Below are positions 7,835 through 16,354 of a stretch of 38,814 nt of DNA, piece by piece; positions within the stretch are counted from its first letter, which is position 1; every line of letters begins with the position of its first letter. The position numbers and the translations under genes were made by a program. The notes beneath the pieces are model-generated. The model did not search any database. It saw only the letters and a list, made by a program, of their open reading frames with translations, and was not told where the DNA came from. This stretch comes from Methanoregula sp. (lineage in GTDB: Archaea > Halobacteriota > Methanomicrobia > Methanomicrobiales > Methanospirillaceae): the NCBI GenBank assembly GCA_023228295.1, contig JALOBP010000017.1, positions 1 through 38,814 of the forward strand. The letters are read 5' to 3'.

Positions 7835-8011
7835 ATGGGCGGGTTTTTCTGGGGGATTTGCTGGCATAAAAAGAGTGTAAAAAAAGAATTCCGGGATTTT
7901 CCTGGTGAGGGTGCCATGGGAATCCCCTGATGTCGTGATCCGTGTTATCGGATCATAGTCCATGTACGTCTTTGTTCCGGCAATATATGAGTGCCTGTAT
8001 TTTTTCATTCA

Positions 8012-8656
8012 TCACAGTTTTTTATAGCACAGGTACCAATCGCTGCACTCGTATCCTTCACTCAGGCGCTTGTCCATCTCTGCATCGGTTTTGGGTGCAG
8101 GGACGACAACCTTGTCACCGGGCTGCCAGTTTGCCGGTGTCGAGACCTTGTACTTATCTGTGGTCTGGAGCGATTTTACCAGCCGTATGACCTCGGGTAT
8201 AAACCGTCCGCTCGATTGTGGGTAGTAGATCATAGCCCGCAGGATTCCCTTGTCATCAATGAAGAAGACGCTCCTGACCGCAGCAGTCGAGTTCAGCGCC
8301 GGCTGGATCATGCCGTACTTCTTTGCCACTTTCATGTTCAGGTCGGCAATGACCGGGAACGGGATGGTGACCCCCATTTTCTCCCTGATGTTACGCACCC
8401 AGGCTAGGTGGGCCGATATGCTGTCTACTGACAGCCCGATGAGCTTCACGTTGAGCGCCGCAAGTTCATCATTAATCGCGGCAAACACTATAAATTCCGT
8501 TGTACAGACCGGGGTGAAATCTGCGGGATGCGAGAACAGCACCACCCATTTCCCCATCAAGCCCGAGAGTTTCATCGGTCCCTGCGTGGTCTCCGCTTCA
8601 AAGTCCGGGGCAGGTTCCCCAAGCGCCGGATATGTCATACATTCCTCTTCAACCAT
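8012..8656 (-). CDS. Peroxiredoxin (AhpC/TSA family)
   Basis: A 214-residue thiol peroxidase that reduces hydrogen peroxide and organic peroxides. The thioredoxin-fold core contains the active site HPADFTPVCTTEF with peroxidatic Cys51, and a conserved Arg in the SVFFIDDKG region context. Two C-terminal cysteines in ECSDWYLC (about 204 and 210) match archaeal Prx6-like enzymes that use C-terminal resolving thiols. Length is typical. ATG 8656 has GGAG eight bases upstream; an in-frame ATG at 8638 also has GAGG, so the start is ambiguous by six residues. It is divergent from the cobalamin-binding gene. Confidence 0.93.
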   Translation of the reverse strand: MVEEECMTYPALGEPAPDFEAETTQGPMKLSGLMGKWVVLFSHPADFTPVCTTEFIVFAAINDELAALNVKLIGLSVDSISAHLAWVRNIREKMGVTIPFPVIADLNMKVAKKYGMIQPALNSTAAVRSVFFIDDKGILRAMIYYPQSSGRFIPEVIRLVKSLQTTDKYKVSTPANWQPGDKVVVPAPKTDAEMDKRLSEGYECSDWYLCYKKL

Positions 8657-8993
8657 TATAATAACTCCACTGAATCCATTGCAGGGAACTGAGGCCTCAC
8701 CCTTCCGGGGGGCATCTGGCGGAACAACAAGCTACCTGTTGCTGTTCATGGTAGCACATCATTTCTCCCACATGCAATCCCCCACCGGCAGATTTCCCAT
8801 CCGGGCGGATTCGTATGTTCCCATTCCCGCAGGGAACCATAAAAATATGGATTAATCCAATTGTTACGGGCGAGACCTGTGGATCCTGCAATAATCCGGG
8901 GGAATCATCTATCCCGTGAACCCGGCGCAATTTGTACCGATAAGAACCATAATAACCCGGCAAGGGGATTCCACTCATAATGCAGAGGAGCAC
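8657..8993. other. Divergent intergenic region, 337 bp
   Basis: Lies between the peroxiredoxin and cobalamin-binding genes and should hold both promoters. A TATA-like ATAAAAATATGG is at about 8839-8850, suitably placed for the plus-strand gene if its leader is long. A GTG in frame with that gene at 8916 could extend it but has no ribosome site. No gene or clear repeat is seen. Confidence 0.4.
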
Positions 8994-10067
8994 ATGGGCA
9001 TGACAAACACCGGATCTACCCTTTACCACCCGGTCCGGTTTAACCGGAAGGATTTTGCCGGCAGGATGCTGGAAAGGTACGCTGATAAAAATGCAAAAAT
9101 ATGGAATGATTTGGGCCAGGAGCAACGGGGGTTAGTCCGGGAAGAGTTCGTTGACACGATCATGAATCTCGAGGAGTCACTTGCAACGGACAACCCGGCT
9201 TTTCTCGTCAATCACGCTCGCTGGGTGTATACCCGTTATGCCGCGGAGTCGTTTCCCACGGAGTTTCCCATCTCCTTTTTCAAAACCTTCAGAGAAATCG
9301 TCTCGGAACAACTCCCTGAGGACTACCGGAAGAACGCGGGTGTATTTGCCGGAAAAGCGGTTACAGCCCTGAAATCTCATCCGGCAAAGGCCGGTGCATC
9401 CCCGGATGCGGTAACACCCCTGTCCCCGACAGCGCAGTCTTTTCTTAATTTTATTCTCGCGGGAGACGTGGCAAAGGCGAGGACGGTCATTGATAAAGCT
9501 CTCGCAGCCGGCACCCCGTTCCGCGAGATCAATGCCAGTATCTTCAGGCCGGTCCTTGGGGAGACGGGAAGGCTCTGGCAGCAAAACAAGGTGACGATCG
9601 CCGAGGAGCATTTCGTCACCGGCGTGATCCGCCGGGTCATGCAACAGTTGCACGACCAGATCGCCGGGACTGGCAGGATTGCCCGGAAGAAGAAGATGGT
9701 GGTAGCAGCCTGCGTAGGGGAGGAACTCCATGAGATCGGGATTCACATGGTGGCGGACTTCTTCGAGCTGGACGGATGGAACGTGTATACTACCGGGGCT
9801 AACACGCCGGCAAAGAGCATCCTTGCAGCAGTAAAGGACCAGAAGGCCGATGTTGTCACCCTGTCGATCACCATGCCAATCTATCTTGCCGAGCTCTGGT
9901 ATCTGGTCCGGTCACTCCGGGCAGACGAGGCAACAGCTCAGGTGAAGATCATCGTTGGCGGTTCCCCGTTTGCGATCATCCCGAACCTCTGGCATCAGGT
10001 AGGGGCCGATGCCGTTGCAGCGAGTGCGGAAGGCGCAGTTACCGTAGCGGGCCAGCTCACTGCCTGA
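8994..10067 (+). CDS. Cobalamin-binding sensor-like protein with CarH-type capping motif
   Basis: A 357-residue soluble protein. The last 210 residues form a B12-binding unit: a four-helix cap holding W-QQNKVTIAE-EH, then a Rossmann domain starting KMVVAACVGEELHEIGIHM. ELHEIG provides the lower-axial His (E/DxHxxG), followed by FELDGWNVYTTGANTP. The W-x9-EH pattern is the residue set that covers the upper face of adenosylcobalamin in CarH-type light sensors. The N-terminal ~140 residues are helical and are not a MerR DNA-binding domain. A methyl-carrier corrinoid protein is the alternative. AGAGGAG precedes ATG 8994. The divergent peroxiredoxin hints at an oxidative-stress link. Confidence 0.75.
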   Translation: MGMTNTGSTLYHPVRFNRKDFAGRMLERYADKNAKIWNDLGQEQRGLVREEFVDTIMNLEESLATDNPAFLVNHARWVYTRYAAESFPTEFPISFFKTFREIVSEQLPEDYRKNAGVFAGKAVTALKSHPAKAGASPDAVTPLSPTAQSFLNFILAGDVAKARTVIDKALAAGTPFREINASIFRPVLGETGRLWQQNKVTIAEEHFVTGVIRRVMQQLHDQIAGTGRIARKKKMVVAACVGEELHEIGIHMVADFFELDGWNVYTTGANTPAKSILAAVKDQKADVVTLSITMPIYLAELWYLVRSLRADEATAQVKIIVGGSPFAIIPNLWHQVGADAVAASAEGAVTVAGQLTA

Positions 10068-10091
10068 ATGCAGGGTAGACGAACCCTGCTC

Positions 10092-11093
10092 TCACACCAG
10101 CGTCTTCTGCGGGTTCTTGAGATGCTTCTTTGCAGCGGGCGTGACTTCCCGGCCCTGCGGTGTGCGCTTGAGGAAGCCGATCTGGATCAGGAACGGTTCG
10201 TACACATCCTCGATGGTCCGAACCTCTTCGCCAACCGAGATGGCAATCGTCTTCACACCGACCGGGCCCCCGTCAAAATCATTCGCCACGACCCCGAGAA
10301 TGCGCCGGTCCAGCTCATCAAGACCCAAGTCGTCGATCTGCATCATCGCAAGGGCGCTTGCCGTGATCTCTTTGGTTATGGTACCGTCCCCCTTCACGAT
10401 GGCATAATCCCGCACCCTCCGTAAGAGCCGGTTGGCAATCCGGGGGGTACCCCGGCTTCTTTTTGCGATCTCCTCCGCACCATCGGGGGTGACCGGGATT
10501 TTCAGGATTCCGGCGCTTCGGGTCGCAATCCGGGCAAGGTCAACAGGATCGTACAAGTCGAGCCGGCAGGTGATGCCGAACCGGTCCCGGAACGGTGCAC
10601 CAAGGAGCCCCTGCTTGGTGGTGGCACCGATCAGGGTGAAGTGCTCGAGGTTCAGCTTGATCGAGCGGGCGCTCGGCCCTTCACCGATCATTACATCGAT
10701 GAAGAAGTCCTCCATCGCAGGGTAGAGCACCTCCTCGACCACCGGGTTGATGCGGTGGATCTCGTCGATGAAGAGCATATCCCCCTCCTGGAGCGGGGTG
10801 AGGAGCGCCGCGATATCCCCGGGTTTCTCGAGGACAGGGCCAGTTGTGGTGCGGATGGTTGAGCCGAGTTCGCGGGCAATGATATGGGCAAGCGTGGTTT
10901 TGCCAAGACCCGGCGGCCCCGAGAAGAGGATGTGGTCGATGGGCTCGCCCCGCTTCTGCGCAGCCTCGATTGCAATCTTTAAGCTCTCCTTGACCTGTAC
11001 CTGCCCGACAAACTCGTCGAGATGCTCCGGCCGGATCGTGAGATCCTCACTCTCTTCTGCAAGGGGTGCCGGTGAGATGATCCGCCCGGGCAT
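10092..11093 (-). CDS. ruvB: Holliday junction branch migration helicase RuvB
   Basis: A 333-residue AAA+ motor that drives Holliday junction branch migration together with RuvA. Walker A GPPGLGKT is at 59-66, Walker B LFIDEIHR at 107-114, and GATTKQGLLGAPFRDRFG carries sensor 1 and the arginine-finger region. The C-terminal winged helix runs from about residue 260 (DLGLDELDRRIL) and includes EVRTIEDVYEPFLIQIGFL. Full length and well conserved. It lies four bases after ruvA, and the order ruvC-ruvA-ruvB matches bacterial operons. Archaea normally resolve junctions with Hjc/Hel308, so this locus looks like a bacterial acquisition. Confidence 0.96.
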   Translation of the reverse strand: MPGRIISPAPLAEESEDLTIRPEHLDEFVGQVQVKESLKIAIEAAQKRGEPIDHILFSGPPGLGKTTLAHIIARELGSTIRTTTGPVLEKPGDIAALLTPLQEGDMLFIDEIHRINPVVEEVLYPAMEDFFIDVMIGEGPSARSIKLNLEHFTLIGATTKQGLLGAPFRDRFGITCRLDLYDPVDLARIATRSAGILKIPVTPDGAEEIAKRSRGTPRIANRLLRRVRDYAIVKGDGTITKEITASALAMMQIDDLGLDELDRRILGVVANDFDGGPVGVKTIAISVGEEVRTIEDVYEPFLIQIGFLKRTPQGREVTPAAKKHLKNPQKTLV

Positions 11094-11097
11094 GGGG

Positions 11098-11697
11098 TTA
11101 CCGCTCCTTCAGATGGGCAAGGGCAGCCTTGATAAGCACCTGAACTGTGGGCGAACTGCCAGAAGCCCGGGCAGCGGCCATGACCGCATCGCGTGACTCG
11201 TTCTCGGCAAAGCCGAGCGAAACAAGGGCGCTCACCGCATCGTGGACTGCCATGCTGCCCGTTCCGGTCTCCCCTTTGGGCAGTGTCTCGCTGATCTTCT
11301 TCATCTTGTCCCGGAGCTCTAAAATCAGCCGTTTGGCACCCTTTGCGCCGATGCCGGAGATCCGCATCAGGGCTTTTTCATCCTCGTTGAGGATGGCCAT
11401 GGCGAACTCATCGATCCCGATCTGGGAGAGGAGGTTCATCGCGATCTGAGGACCGATACCGGTCACACCAATGAGGATCCGGAACATCTCGAGCTCGCTC
11501 TGGTGTAAAAATCCGTACAGGGTGATTGCATCCTCGCGGACTGCCATGTGGGTGTGGAGTTTTACCGTCCCGCAGGTGCCGGCGAGCTGCTGGAGGGCCG
11601 GCTGGGTGACCTGCACATGGTAGCCGATGCCGTGGACATCAATGACTACCCACTTATCACCGGTAAGGACCGGTTCACCACAAAGAAGTGCGATCAT
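11098..11697 (-). CDS. ruvA: Holliday junction DNA-binding protein RuvA
   Basis: A 199-residue protein with the three RuvA domains: an N-terminal OB fold (VLTGDKWVVIDVHGIGYHV, about 10-30), a double helix-hairpin-helix region (LIGVTGIGPQIAMNLLSQIG and RISGIGAKGAKRLILELRDK) and a C-terminal three-helix domain ending near VQVLIKAALAHL that contacts RuvB. It tetramerises on four-way junctions. Only four bases separate it from ruvC and from ruvB, so the three are almost certainly co-transcribed. Confidence 0.95.
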   Translation of the reverse strand: MIALLCGEPVLTGDKWVVIDVHGIGYHVQVTQPALQQLAGTCGTVKLHTHMAVREDAITLYGFLHQSELEMFRILIGVTGIGPQIAMNLLSQIGIDEFAMAILNEDEKALMRISGIGAKGAKRLILELRDKMKKISETLPKGETGTGSMAVHDAVSALVSLGFAENESRDAVMAAARASGSSPTVQVLIKAALAHLKER

Positions 11698-11701
11698 CGT
11701 A

Positions 11702-12172
11702 CTACCTCAGGATATGGATATGACATAAGGCAATCGAAAGGCCATCGGCCGCATCATCGGGTTTTGGGATCTCGTCGAGATGGAGCAGGCGCCGGATCAT
11801 TTCCTGCATCTGGCGCTTGTCGGCCCGCCCTGACCCTGTGATGGCCTGCTTGATCTGGTTCGGGGCGTATTCGGTGACCGGGATCTTCTGCTGTTCTGCG
11901 AGCAGGAGGATGACACCCCGGGCTTCGCTGACACCCATGGCCGAGGTGATGTTCTTTGAGAAGAACAGTTTCTCGACCGCGATATGGGCTGGAGGGTACT
12001 TCGTGAGAAGAGCGGCGAGTTCGTTATAGATATGCAGCAGCCGCGTCCCGGTAGGCTGGTCCTTGCCGGACTCGATACAGCCATAACAGACAGGCTCTGC
12101 ATTCCGGTTCCTAACCTCGATGACCCCGTATCCCATGCGGGCAATCCCGGGGTCGATGCCGATTACAATCAT
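11702..12172 (-). CDS. ruvC: Holliday junction resolvase RuvC
   Basis: A 156-residue RNase H-fold endonuclease that cuts Holliday junctions symmetrically. The four acidic active-site residues are present: Asp7 in MIVIGIDPG, Glu67 in AVEKLFFSKN, and Asp140 and Asp143 in KPDDAADGLSIA. The start ATG 12172 is chosen because it places the first beta strand at the N-terminus as in known RuvC; an upstream in-frame extension is Cys/Thr-rich and unlike the family. First gene of ruvC-ruvA-ruvB, and about 100 bp downstream of the acylphosphatase. Confidence 0.94.
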   Translation of the reverse strand: MIVIGIDPGIARMGYGVIEVRNRNAEPVCYGCIESGKDQPTGTRLLHIYNELAALLTKYPPAHIAVEKLFFSKNITSAMGVSEARGVILLLAEQQKIPVTEYAPNQIKQAITGSGRADKRQMQEMIRRLLHLDEIPKPDDAADGLSIALCHIHILR

Positions 12173-12275
12173 AGCGCAGGCACTCCTGATCAGGTATTGA
12201 TCACTCCCATTTATACACGAGGTGGTGCGCGGGGTGAAGGTGAAAAATTGCCGGAACCCGTATGTGCAGCCCTGT

Positions 12276-12551
12276 TCACCACTCGGCGCGGAACCCGTGG
12301 TATTCTTCGGTTGCCGGGCCACGGGTCACCGTAATCTCCTCAACCCGGATGAACGGAGCGTTCCGGGCATGGGCCAAGCGGATAAACTCGTCAAGCGAAG
12401 CGGGAGAACTCTCGCCTACCATCTCGACCGTCCCATCCGGCAGGTTCCTAACGTAGCCGTGCACCCCGGTCGCGTGTGCACAGTCCGAGACAAATGCCCG
12501 GTAGCCGACACCCTGTACCCGTCCCCTTGCAAGGGCGGTGATCCGTTCCAT
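12276..12551 (-). CDS. acyP: Acylphosphatase
   Basis: A 91-residue enzyme that hydrolyses acyl phosphates such as acetyl phosphate or carbamoyl phosphate. The family signature is complete: RGRVQGVGYRAF near the N-terminus with the substrate-binding Arg, and GYVRNLPDGTVEMVGE with the catalytic Asn. The C-terminus ends YHGFRAEW, close to the usual F-x-I/V-R-x ending. Length is typical. It precedes ruvC on the same strand with a 103-bp gap; no functional link to recombination is evident. Confidence 0.95.
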   Translation of the reverse strand: MERITALARGRVQGVGYRAFVSDCAHATGVHGYVRNLPDGTVEMVGESSPASLDEFIRLAHARNAPFIRVEEITVTRGPATEEYHGFRAEW

Positions 12552-12621
12552 ACATATATAATTGGACAGGGAGGTTCATATCCTTTCGGAAAATGATCTC
12601 CGACGTTCCTGGAAAAAAGAG

Positions 12622-12768
12622 TTATTCGTCCTCATCGAGGCTGAAGATCTCCTCGGCCGGCACATTAAAGAGTTTTGCAATCCTGAATGCAACCTCAATA
12701 GAAGGATTGTACTTATCCCCCTCTATGGCGTTGATCGTCCGGCGGGTGACTCGGAGATTTCTGATTCA
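12622..12768 (-). pseudogene. XRE-family helix-turn-helix regulator, internally deleted
   Basis: The minus strand encodes a clear C-terminal half of a small Cro/CI-type repressor: VTRRTINAIEGDKYNPS, then IEVAFRIAKLFNVPAEEIF and SLDEDE before a TAA at 12622-12624. Upstream it reads IRNLRV directly joined to TRRTINAIE, whereas family members have about 15 more residues between these points, covering the first HTH helices. A TGA (12766-12768) lies just before IRNLRV and no start codon is available. The simplest reading is a deletion of the helix-turn plus loss of the start. Confidence 0.75.
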
Positions 12769-12817
12769 GACAAAAGAAATTGCTAACAAAATGATTGTCT
12801 GTAACATTCACAGGTTC

Positions 12818-13582
12818 CTACAATTTTTCATGGTGATGGTTTCTACAGAGCAATTTTTTCTTCTTCATTCCCTCAATCACGATAGGTTCGGTCGAGAAAA
12901 AGAGCGACGCAAACGGGTTCAGCCCTCCGTCATACTGGAAGAGCTGTGGTTTCTCACCGGTCGAGATCGCCGGCGTGATGAACCGGAAGAATTCCTTCGA
13001 GAACTGCTCGTAGCTGAACCCCTCTGCCTCGATCACCTGTTTCCACTTATCTTCCATGGACAGGATGCCCATGAAGGATATCATCAGGTACATCGAGATC
13101 AGGAACGGGTCCAGATCGGCCCGGATCGTGCCGTCATCGATGCCCTCCTGGACCGCATCCCGCAGGATCATCCGGCACGTGCCATACCCTTTTCCGATTT
13201 CCGCGGTATACGGGTTCTCTTTGGAAAAACGTTCAGTCCCGTAAAAGTGGATCAGTCGCTGGTAATCCGGGTGTTCCTGCGAAAACCGGTAATAGGCCTG
13301 GCCCAGCAGGGCAACCTTGACCACGCCCGGGACCTGCGTCTCCATGCATTCCCTGTATTTTTTCTGCAGGAACCCGATGCCTCGGAGCACAATGGCAGCG
13401 AAAATTGTCTCCTTATTTTTAAAATAGAGATAGAGGGTGGCCTTGTTCAGCTCGACCTCATTGGCGATCTCATCCATGGAGACATCCTCATACCCCCGGG
13501 AGAAGAAGAGCCGTTCGGCTGCATCGAGGATCTCTTTTTTCCGTTGCTCCTTTTCCCGCATCTTTCTTTCAGAGATTCCCAT
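12818..13582 (-). CDS. TetR-family transcriptional regulator (TetR-1)
   Basis: A 254-residue repressor-type protein. The N-terminal HTH is textbook: RKKEILDAAERLFFSRGYED, then VSMDEIANEVELNKATLYLYF and KNKETIFAAI (residues ~13-65). The remaining ~190 residues form the helical ligand-binding domain, longer than average. The last ~35 residues, ending in a Lys/His-rich tail, may be an extension. A pair of 13-bp operator-like sites lies 14-44 bp upstream of the ATG, matching a pair ahead of the flavoprotein gene at 17892, so it probably represses itself and that operon. The ligand is unknown; a hydrophobic compound is likely for the family. Confidence 0.9.
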   Translation of the reverse strand: MGISERKMREKEQRKKEILDAAERLFFSRGYEDVSMDEIANEVELNKATLYLYFKNKETIFAAIVLRGIGFLQKKYRECMETQVPGVVKVALLGQAYYRFSQEHPDYQRLIHFYGTERFSKENPYTAEIGKGYGTCRMILRDAVQEGIDDGTIRADLDPFLISMYLMISFMGILSMEDKWKQVIEAEGFSYEQFSKEFFRFITPAISTGEKPQLFQYDGGLNPFASLFFSTEPIVIEGMKKKKLLCRNHHHEKL

Positions 13583-13595
13583 CCAGCCCTCCGGC

Positions 13596-13626
13596 TAACC
13601 CGTGTTTATACTATAACCGGGAGTTG
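13596..13626. promoter_or_regulatory. Twin 13-bp TetR operator upstream of TetR-1
   Basis: Two related sites, TAACCCGTGTTTA (13596-13608) and TAACCGGGAGTTG (13614-13626), start exactly 18 bp apart and sit directly ahead of the TetR-1 start. They fit TAACCnnnnGTTA, as do the two sites at 17903-17933 read on the same relative strand, which also start 18 bp apart. The spacing of under two helical turns fits two TetR dimers bound side by side. A TATA-like TTTATACT lies between the half-sites. Confidence 0.6.
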
Positions 13627-13839
13627 AAAGATTAAATGATTTGGCTGGCACAGCCCGGTTTTCTCACTTATATTTCCGCAGGGTAATTGAGCAGCCCCTG
13701 CCTCGTCTCTCCTTTGGGATTTTCCGTAAAAAACCCCGTGGAGAATCCCGGCCCGATAACTCCGGATATTTATGTATCCGGACCCGCCGGGAAATTCCGA
13801 TGCCATTCACAGAAATTCACCACCTCCTCGCAGTACAAA

Positions 13840-14640
13840 TCAAATAAAAAATTCCGGCTCCTTTCGCTCGTTATACAGGGTACTCAAACGCACCGAAGCG
13901 TCCATGACCATGCCGGGTTTCATGGTTCTCGCATGTTTGGGACAGTACCTCATACAGGCACAGCATGTGATACATTTTTCCGTGTCGATCGCTCTGCTGT
14001 TTTCCGGATCGATGGCACCGACCGGGCATCCCACTGCACAGGTCCCACACTGGACACACGCATCGCTGACCGCAATAAAATCAACCGTCCACAGCTTCGA
14101 ATCCCCCCGGTAGGGATGGCAGCCGGGAATTGTTACTTCAGGGATCTGGTCGGCGGATGGAATGGATATGAGTTTCTCCCGTATCTTTCGCCCGAACAAT
14201 TCTGCGTGTTTCAGGTCTCGTGCATCAGGACGACCTTTTGCTGTGGGCGTTTCGGAACGGGAAAATGAATGTTCCCCGATCCAGGCCCCTCCGGCGATAG
14301 GCTTACACCCGCACCGGGTCAGGATATCCTTGAGCTCGATGAGTGCATCCTCATACACACGGTTGCCATAGACAACAACACACACTGCCGGCGTATTGCG
14401 GGCCTTCATAGCATGCAGCCATTCATTCAGGAGGGCCGGCACCCGTCCCAGGTACACCGGCACACCCAGAATGAGCAATTCGTTTTCCGTTGTTTTTAGT
14501 GATTGTATTCTCGCATCCGGTCTTGTGATATCGATACATTCCACATTGCTGTGATTGATTCCGCGTGCAATTTTTCGGACAACCGTTTTTGTTGTTCCCG
14601 TTGGTGAGAAATAAACGAGTTTCAGCGATTGTATCTTCAT
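13840..14640 (-). CDS. EFR1-type flavodoxin-ferredoxin fusion protein
   Basis: A 266-residue electron-transfer protein. Residues 1-160 are a flavodoxin-like domain with the FMN phosphate loop YFSPTGTTKTVV near residue 10 and LGVPVYLGRVPALLNEWL. Residues ~190-250 are a bacterial-type ferredoxin with two [4Fe-4S] motifs, CVQCGTCAVGCPVGAI and CITCCACMRYCPKHA. This arrangement is the EFR1 family, common in anaerobes. It likely passes electrons between FMN and Fe-S centres for a partner reductase in the cytoplasm. It lies on the same strand between the amidohydrolase and TetR-1, so probably belongs to that module. Confidence 0.9.
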   Translation of the reverse strand: MKIQSLKLVYFSPTGTTKTVVRKIARGINHSNVECIDITRPDARIQSLKTTENELLILGVPVYLGRVPALLNEWLHAMKARNTPAVCVVVYGNRVYEDALIELKDILTRCGCKPIAGGAWIGEHSFSRSETPTAKGRPDARDLKHAELFGRKIREKLISIPSADQIPEVTIPGCHPYRGDSKLWTVDFIAVSDACVQCGTCAVGCPVGAIDPENSRAIDTEKCITCCACMRYCPKHARTMKPGMVMDASVRLSTLYNERKEPEFFI

Positions 14641-14739
14641 TGGTTTTTCCTCATAAATCTGTAAATTTTATACTGGTAATACACGTAATTCAATTTCATT
14701 CTGACGATTCCTGCCGGGCCCTGCCTGCATGAGACTGTT

Positions 14740-16326
14740 TCAGGCCCGGTAAACCAGTTCCCCGTCCCGCCAGGTTTCGGCCACCCGGGGCGGATGAGCC
14801 GGATCGAGTTCTCCTTCAAGGATTACAAGATCGGCAACGAGCCCTTCTTTGAGCATGCCTCTTTCGTTCTCCTGCCCTCCGGCCCAGGCTCCTCCGGCAG
14901 TGTATATCCGGAGCCATTCTTCAAACGGAAGGACCTGTTCGGGGAAGATGGTTCTGCCATCACCGGTACTCATGGTCGAGCCCATCACCGAGCATTTGAT
15001 CGGATCGCGGGCATCCATGAATCCGCCCGGATCATCGCTGCTTGCCGAAACCACGACACCGGCGCGGGAAAGATCGCCATACGCGAACCATTTCCCCTCA
15101 TCGAGGGGTGCACGCTTCATGCCCTCGCCGCGGACAAGGAACTGGGGCTGGATGGAGACGCATCCCTTCATATCTGCAAGCCGTTCTATCTGGCTGTCGG
15201 AAAGAAGGGTCACGTGTTCGAGCCGGGGCCGGAGGATAAAGCCTGCGGGAGCTCCCTTCGCTGCCTGTTCATAGGCATCGAGCGCAGCATCCGTTGTCGC
15301 GTTACCGAACGAGTGGATACAGGCCTGGAACCCGAGCCGGGTTGCCGTGCATAATGCATCGGTGAAATCATCACGGTAGTTCCCGCTTTTGATTATCTGC
15401 CCATGCATCTTCATGGCAAACGCGACGGTCTCAGCGGTGGCACCATCTGCAAAGAGTTTCACCGGGCCGGTACGGAGCTGCACGTCGCCCGTGCCGGTCA
15501 CCGGGCCGGAGAGTCGTGCCCCGATATCGTTGTCGAGTACGGTAGTGCCATGCGGCATCATCAGGATCGAGACAGGCAGCCTCTCCTCAGCAGAGAGAAG
15601 GCGGTACGCAGCCTCTGCTGCCGGGGTGACCCCGGGGTCGTGGATCGCGGTGATCCCAAGCGGCAGCAGTTCCCGGGCCCGGGCCTCGATGAGATCGGCA
15701 TGCCGCCGGGTATCTGCTGCCATGATCTCTTTGAAGACCGGGGCCTGGGCCTGCTCGATCAGGATGCCATCGGGAACTCCCTCCGGGTTGCGCCGGATGA
15801 TCCCGCAACGGGGGTCCGGTGATGACGACCCGATGCCGAGGTGGTCCAGTGCCCGGGTGTTTACCACACTTTTGTGGAACGTGGCCTGAATGAGGATTAC
15901 CGGACGGTCGGGATAGATGGTATCAAGATCCGTCCGCGTGAGATCGATACCGCCGCACTGGGCATCAAACCAGCCAAACCCGACAAGCCAGCCGTTGCCG
16001 GGATTTTTTTTCGCGTGCTCATCCAGTGCTGTAAAGATAGTTTCCCGTGTTGTGAGGGCGATGAGGTTGGCCCATGCCGGGAAGAAACAGGCAAAGGATG
16101 AGAGGTGGTTATGGGAATCGATGAAGGCCGGGATAATGGTCCGCCCTGCAAGATCCTGCACAGCGATTCCCGGGTAGTCCCTCATGAGGGAATCATTGCC
16201 TACCCCGACAATCCTGCCTCCTTTGATAACGAGTGTCTTTGCAGCGGGATTTTTTGGATCCATGGTAAGGATTTTTCCGTTCGTGAATGCGATTGCTGGT
16301 TTTGTTGTATGGTTTTTTGGTGTCAT
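14740..16326 (-). CDS. YtcJ-like amidohydrolase (amidohydrolase 3 family)
   Basis: A 528-residue metal-dependent hydrolase. It starts with the small beta-sandwich typical of the family (AIAFTNGKILTMDP, LVIKGGRIVGVG), then the metal site DSHNHLSS, a second-half His in ACIHSFGNAT, RLEHVTLL, and ASSDDPGG, where the Asp completes the metal/catalytic set. The C-terminal strand ends RDGELVY. YtcJ-like enzymes hydrolyse amide, formamide or related bonds; the substrate cannot be read from sequence. Full length. It lies 28 bases downstream of the ICMT-like gene and is probably co-transcribed with it. Confidence 0.88.
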   Translation of the reverse strand: MTPKNHTTKPAIAFTNGKILTMDPKNPAAKTLVIKGGRIVGVGNDSLMRDYPGIAVQDLAGRTIIPAFIDSHNHLSSFACFFPAWANLIALTTRETIFTALDEHAKKNPGNGWLVGFGWFDAQCGGIDLTRTDLDTIYPDRPVILIQATFHKSVVNTRALDHLGIGSSSPDPRCGIIRRNPEGVPDGILIEQAQAPVFKEIMAADTRRHADLIEARARELLPLGITAIHDPGVTPAAEAAYRLLSAEERLPVSILMMPHGTTVLDNDIGARLSGPVTGTGDVQLRTGPVKLFADGATAETVAFAMKMHGQIIKSGNYRDDFTDALCTATRLGFQACIHSFGNATTDAALDAYEQAAKGAPAGFILRPRLEHVTLLSDSQIERLADMKGCVSIQPQFLVRGEGMKRAPLDEGKWFAYGDLSRAGVVVSASSDDPGGFMDARDPIKCSVMGSTMSTGDGRTIFPEQVLPFEEWLRIYTAGGAWAGGQENERGMLKEGLVADLVILEGELDPAHPPRVAETWRDGELVYRA

Positions 16327-16354
16327 GGTTATGCTCCTGTTTTAGATTCTCGTT

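Noticed and set aside
12593..13627. Long plus-strand open frame opposite TetR-1
   Set aside because: Antisense of the TetR-1 coding region and XRE relic; no ribosome site and no motif.
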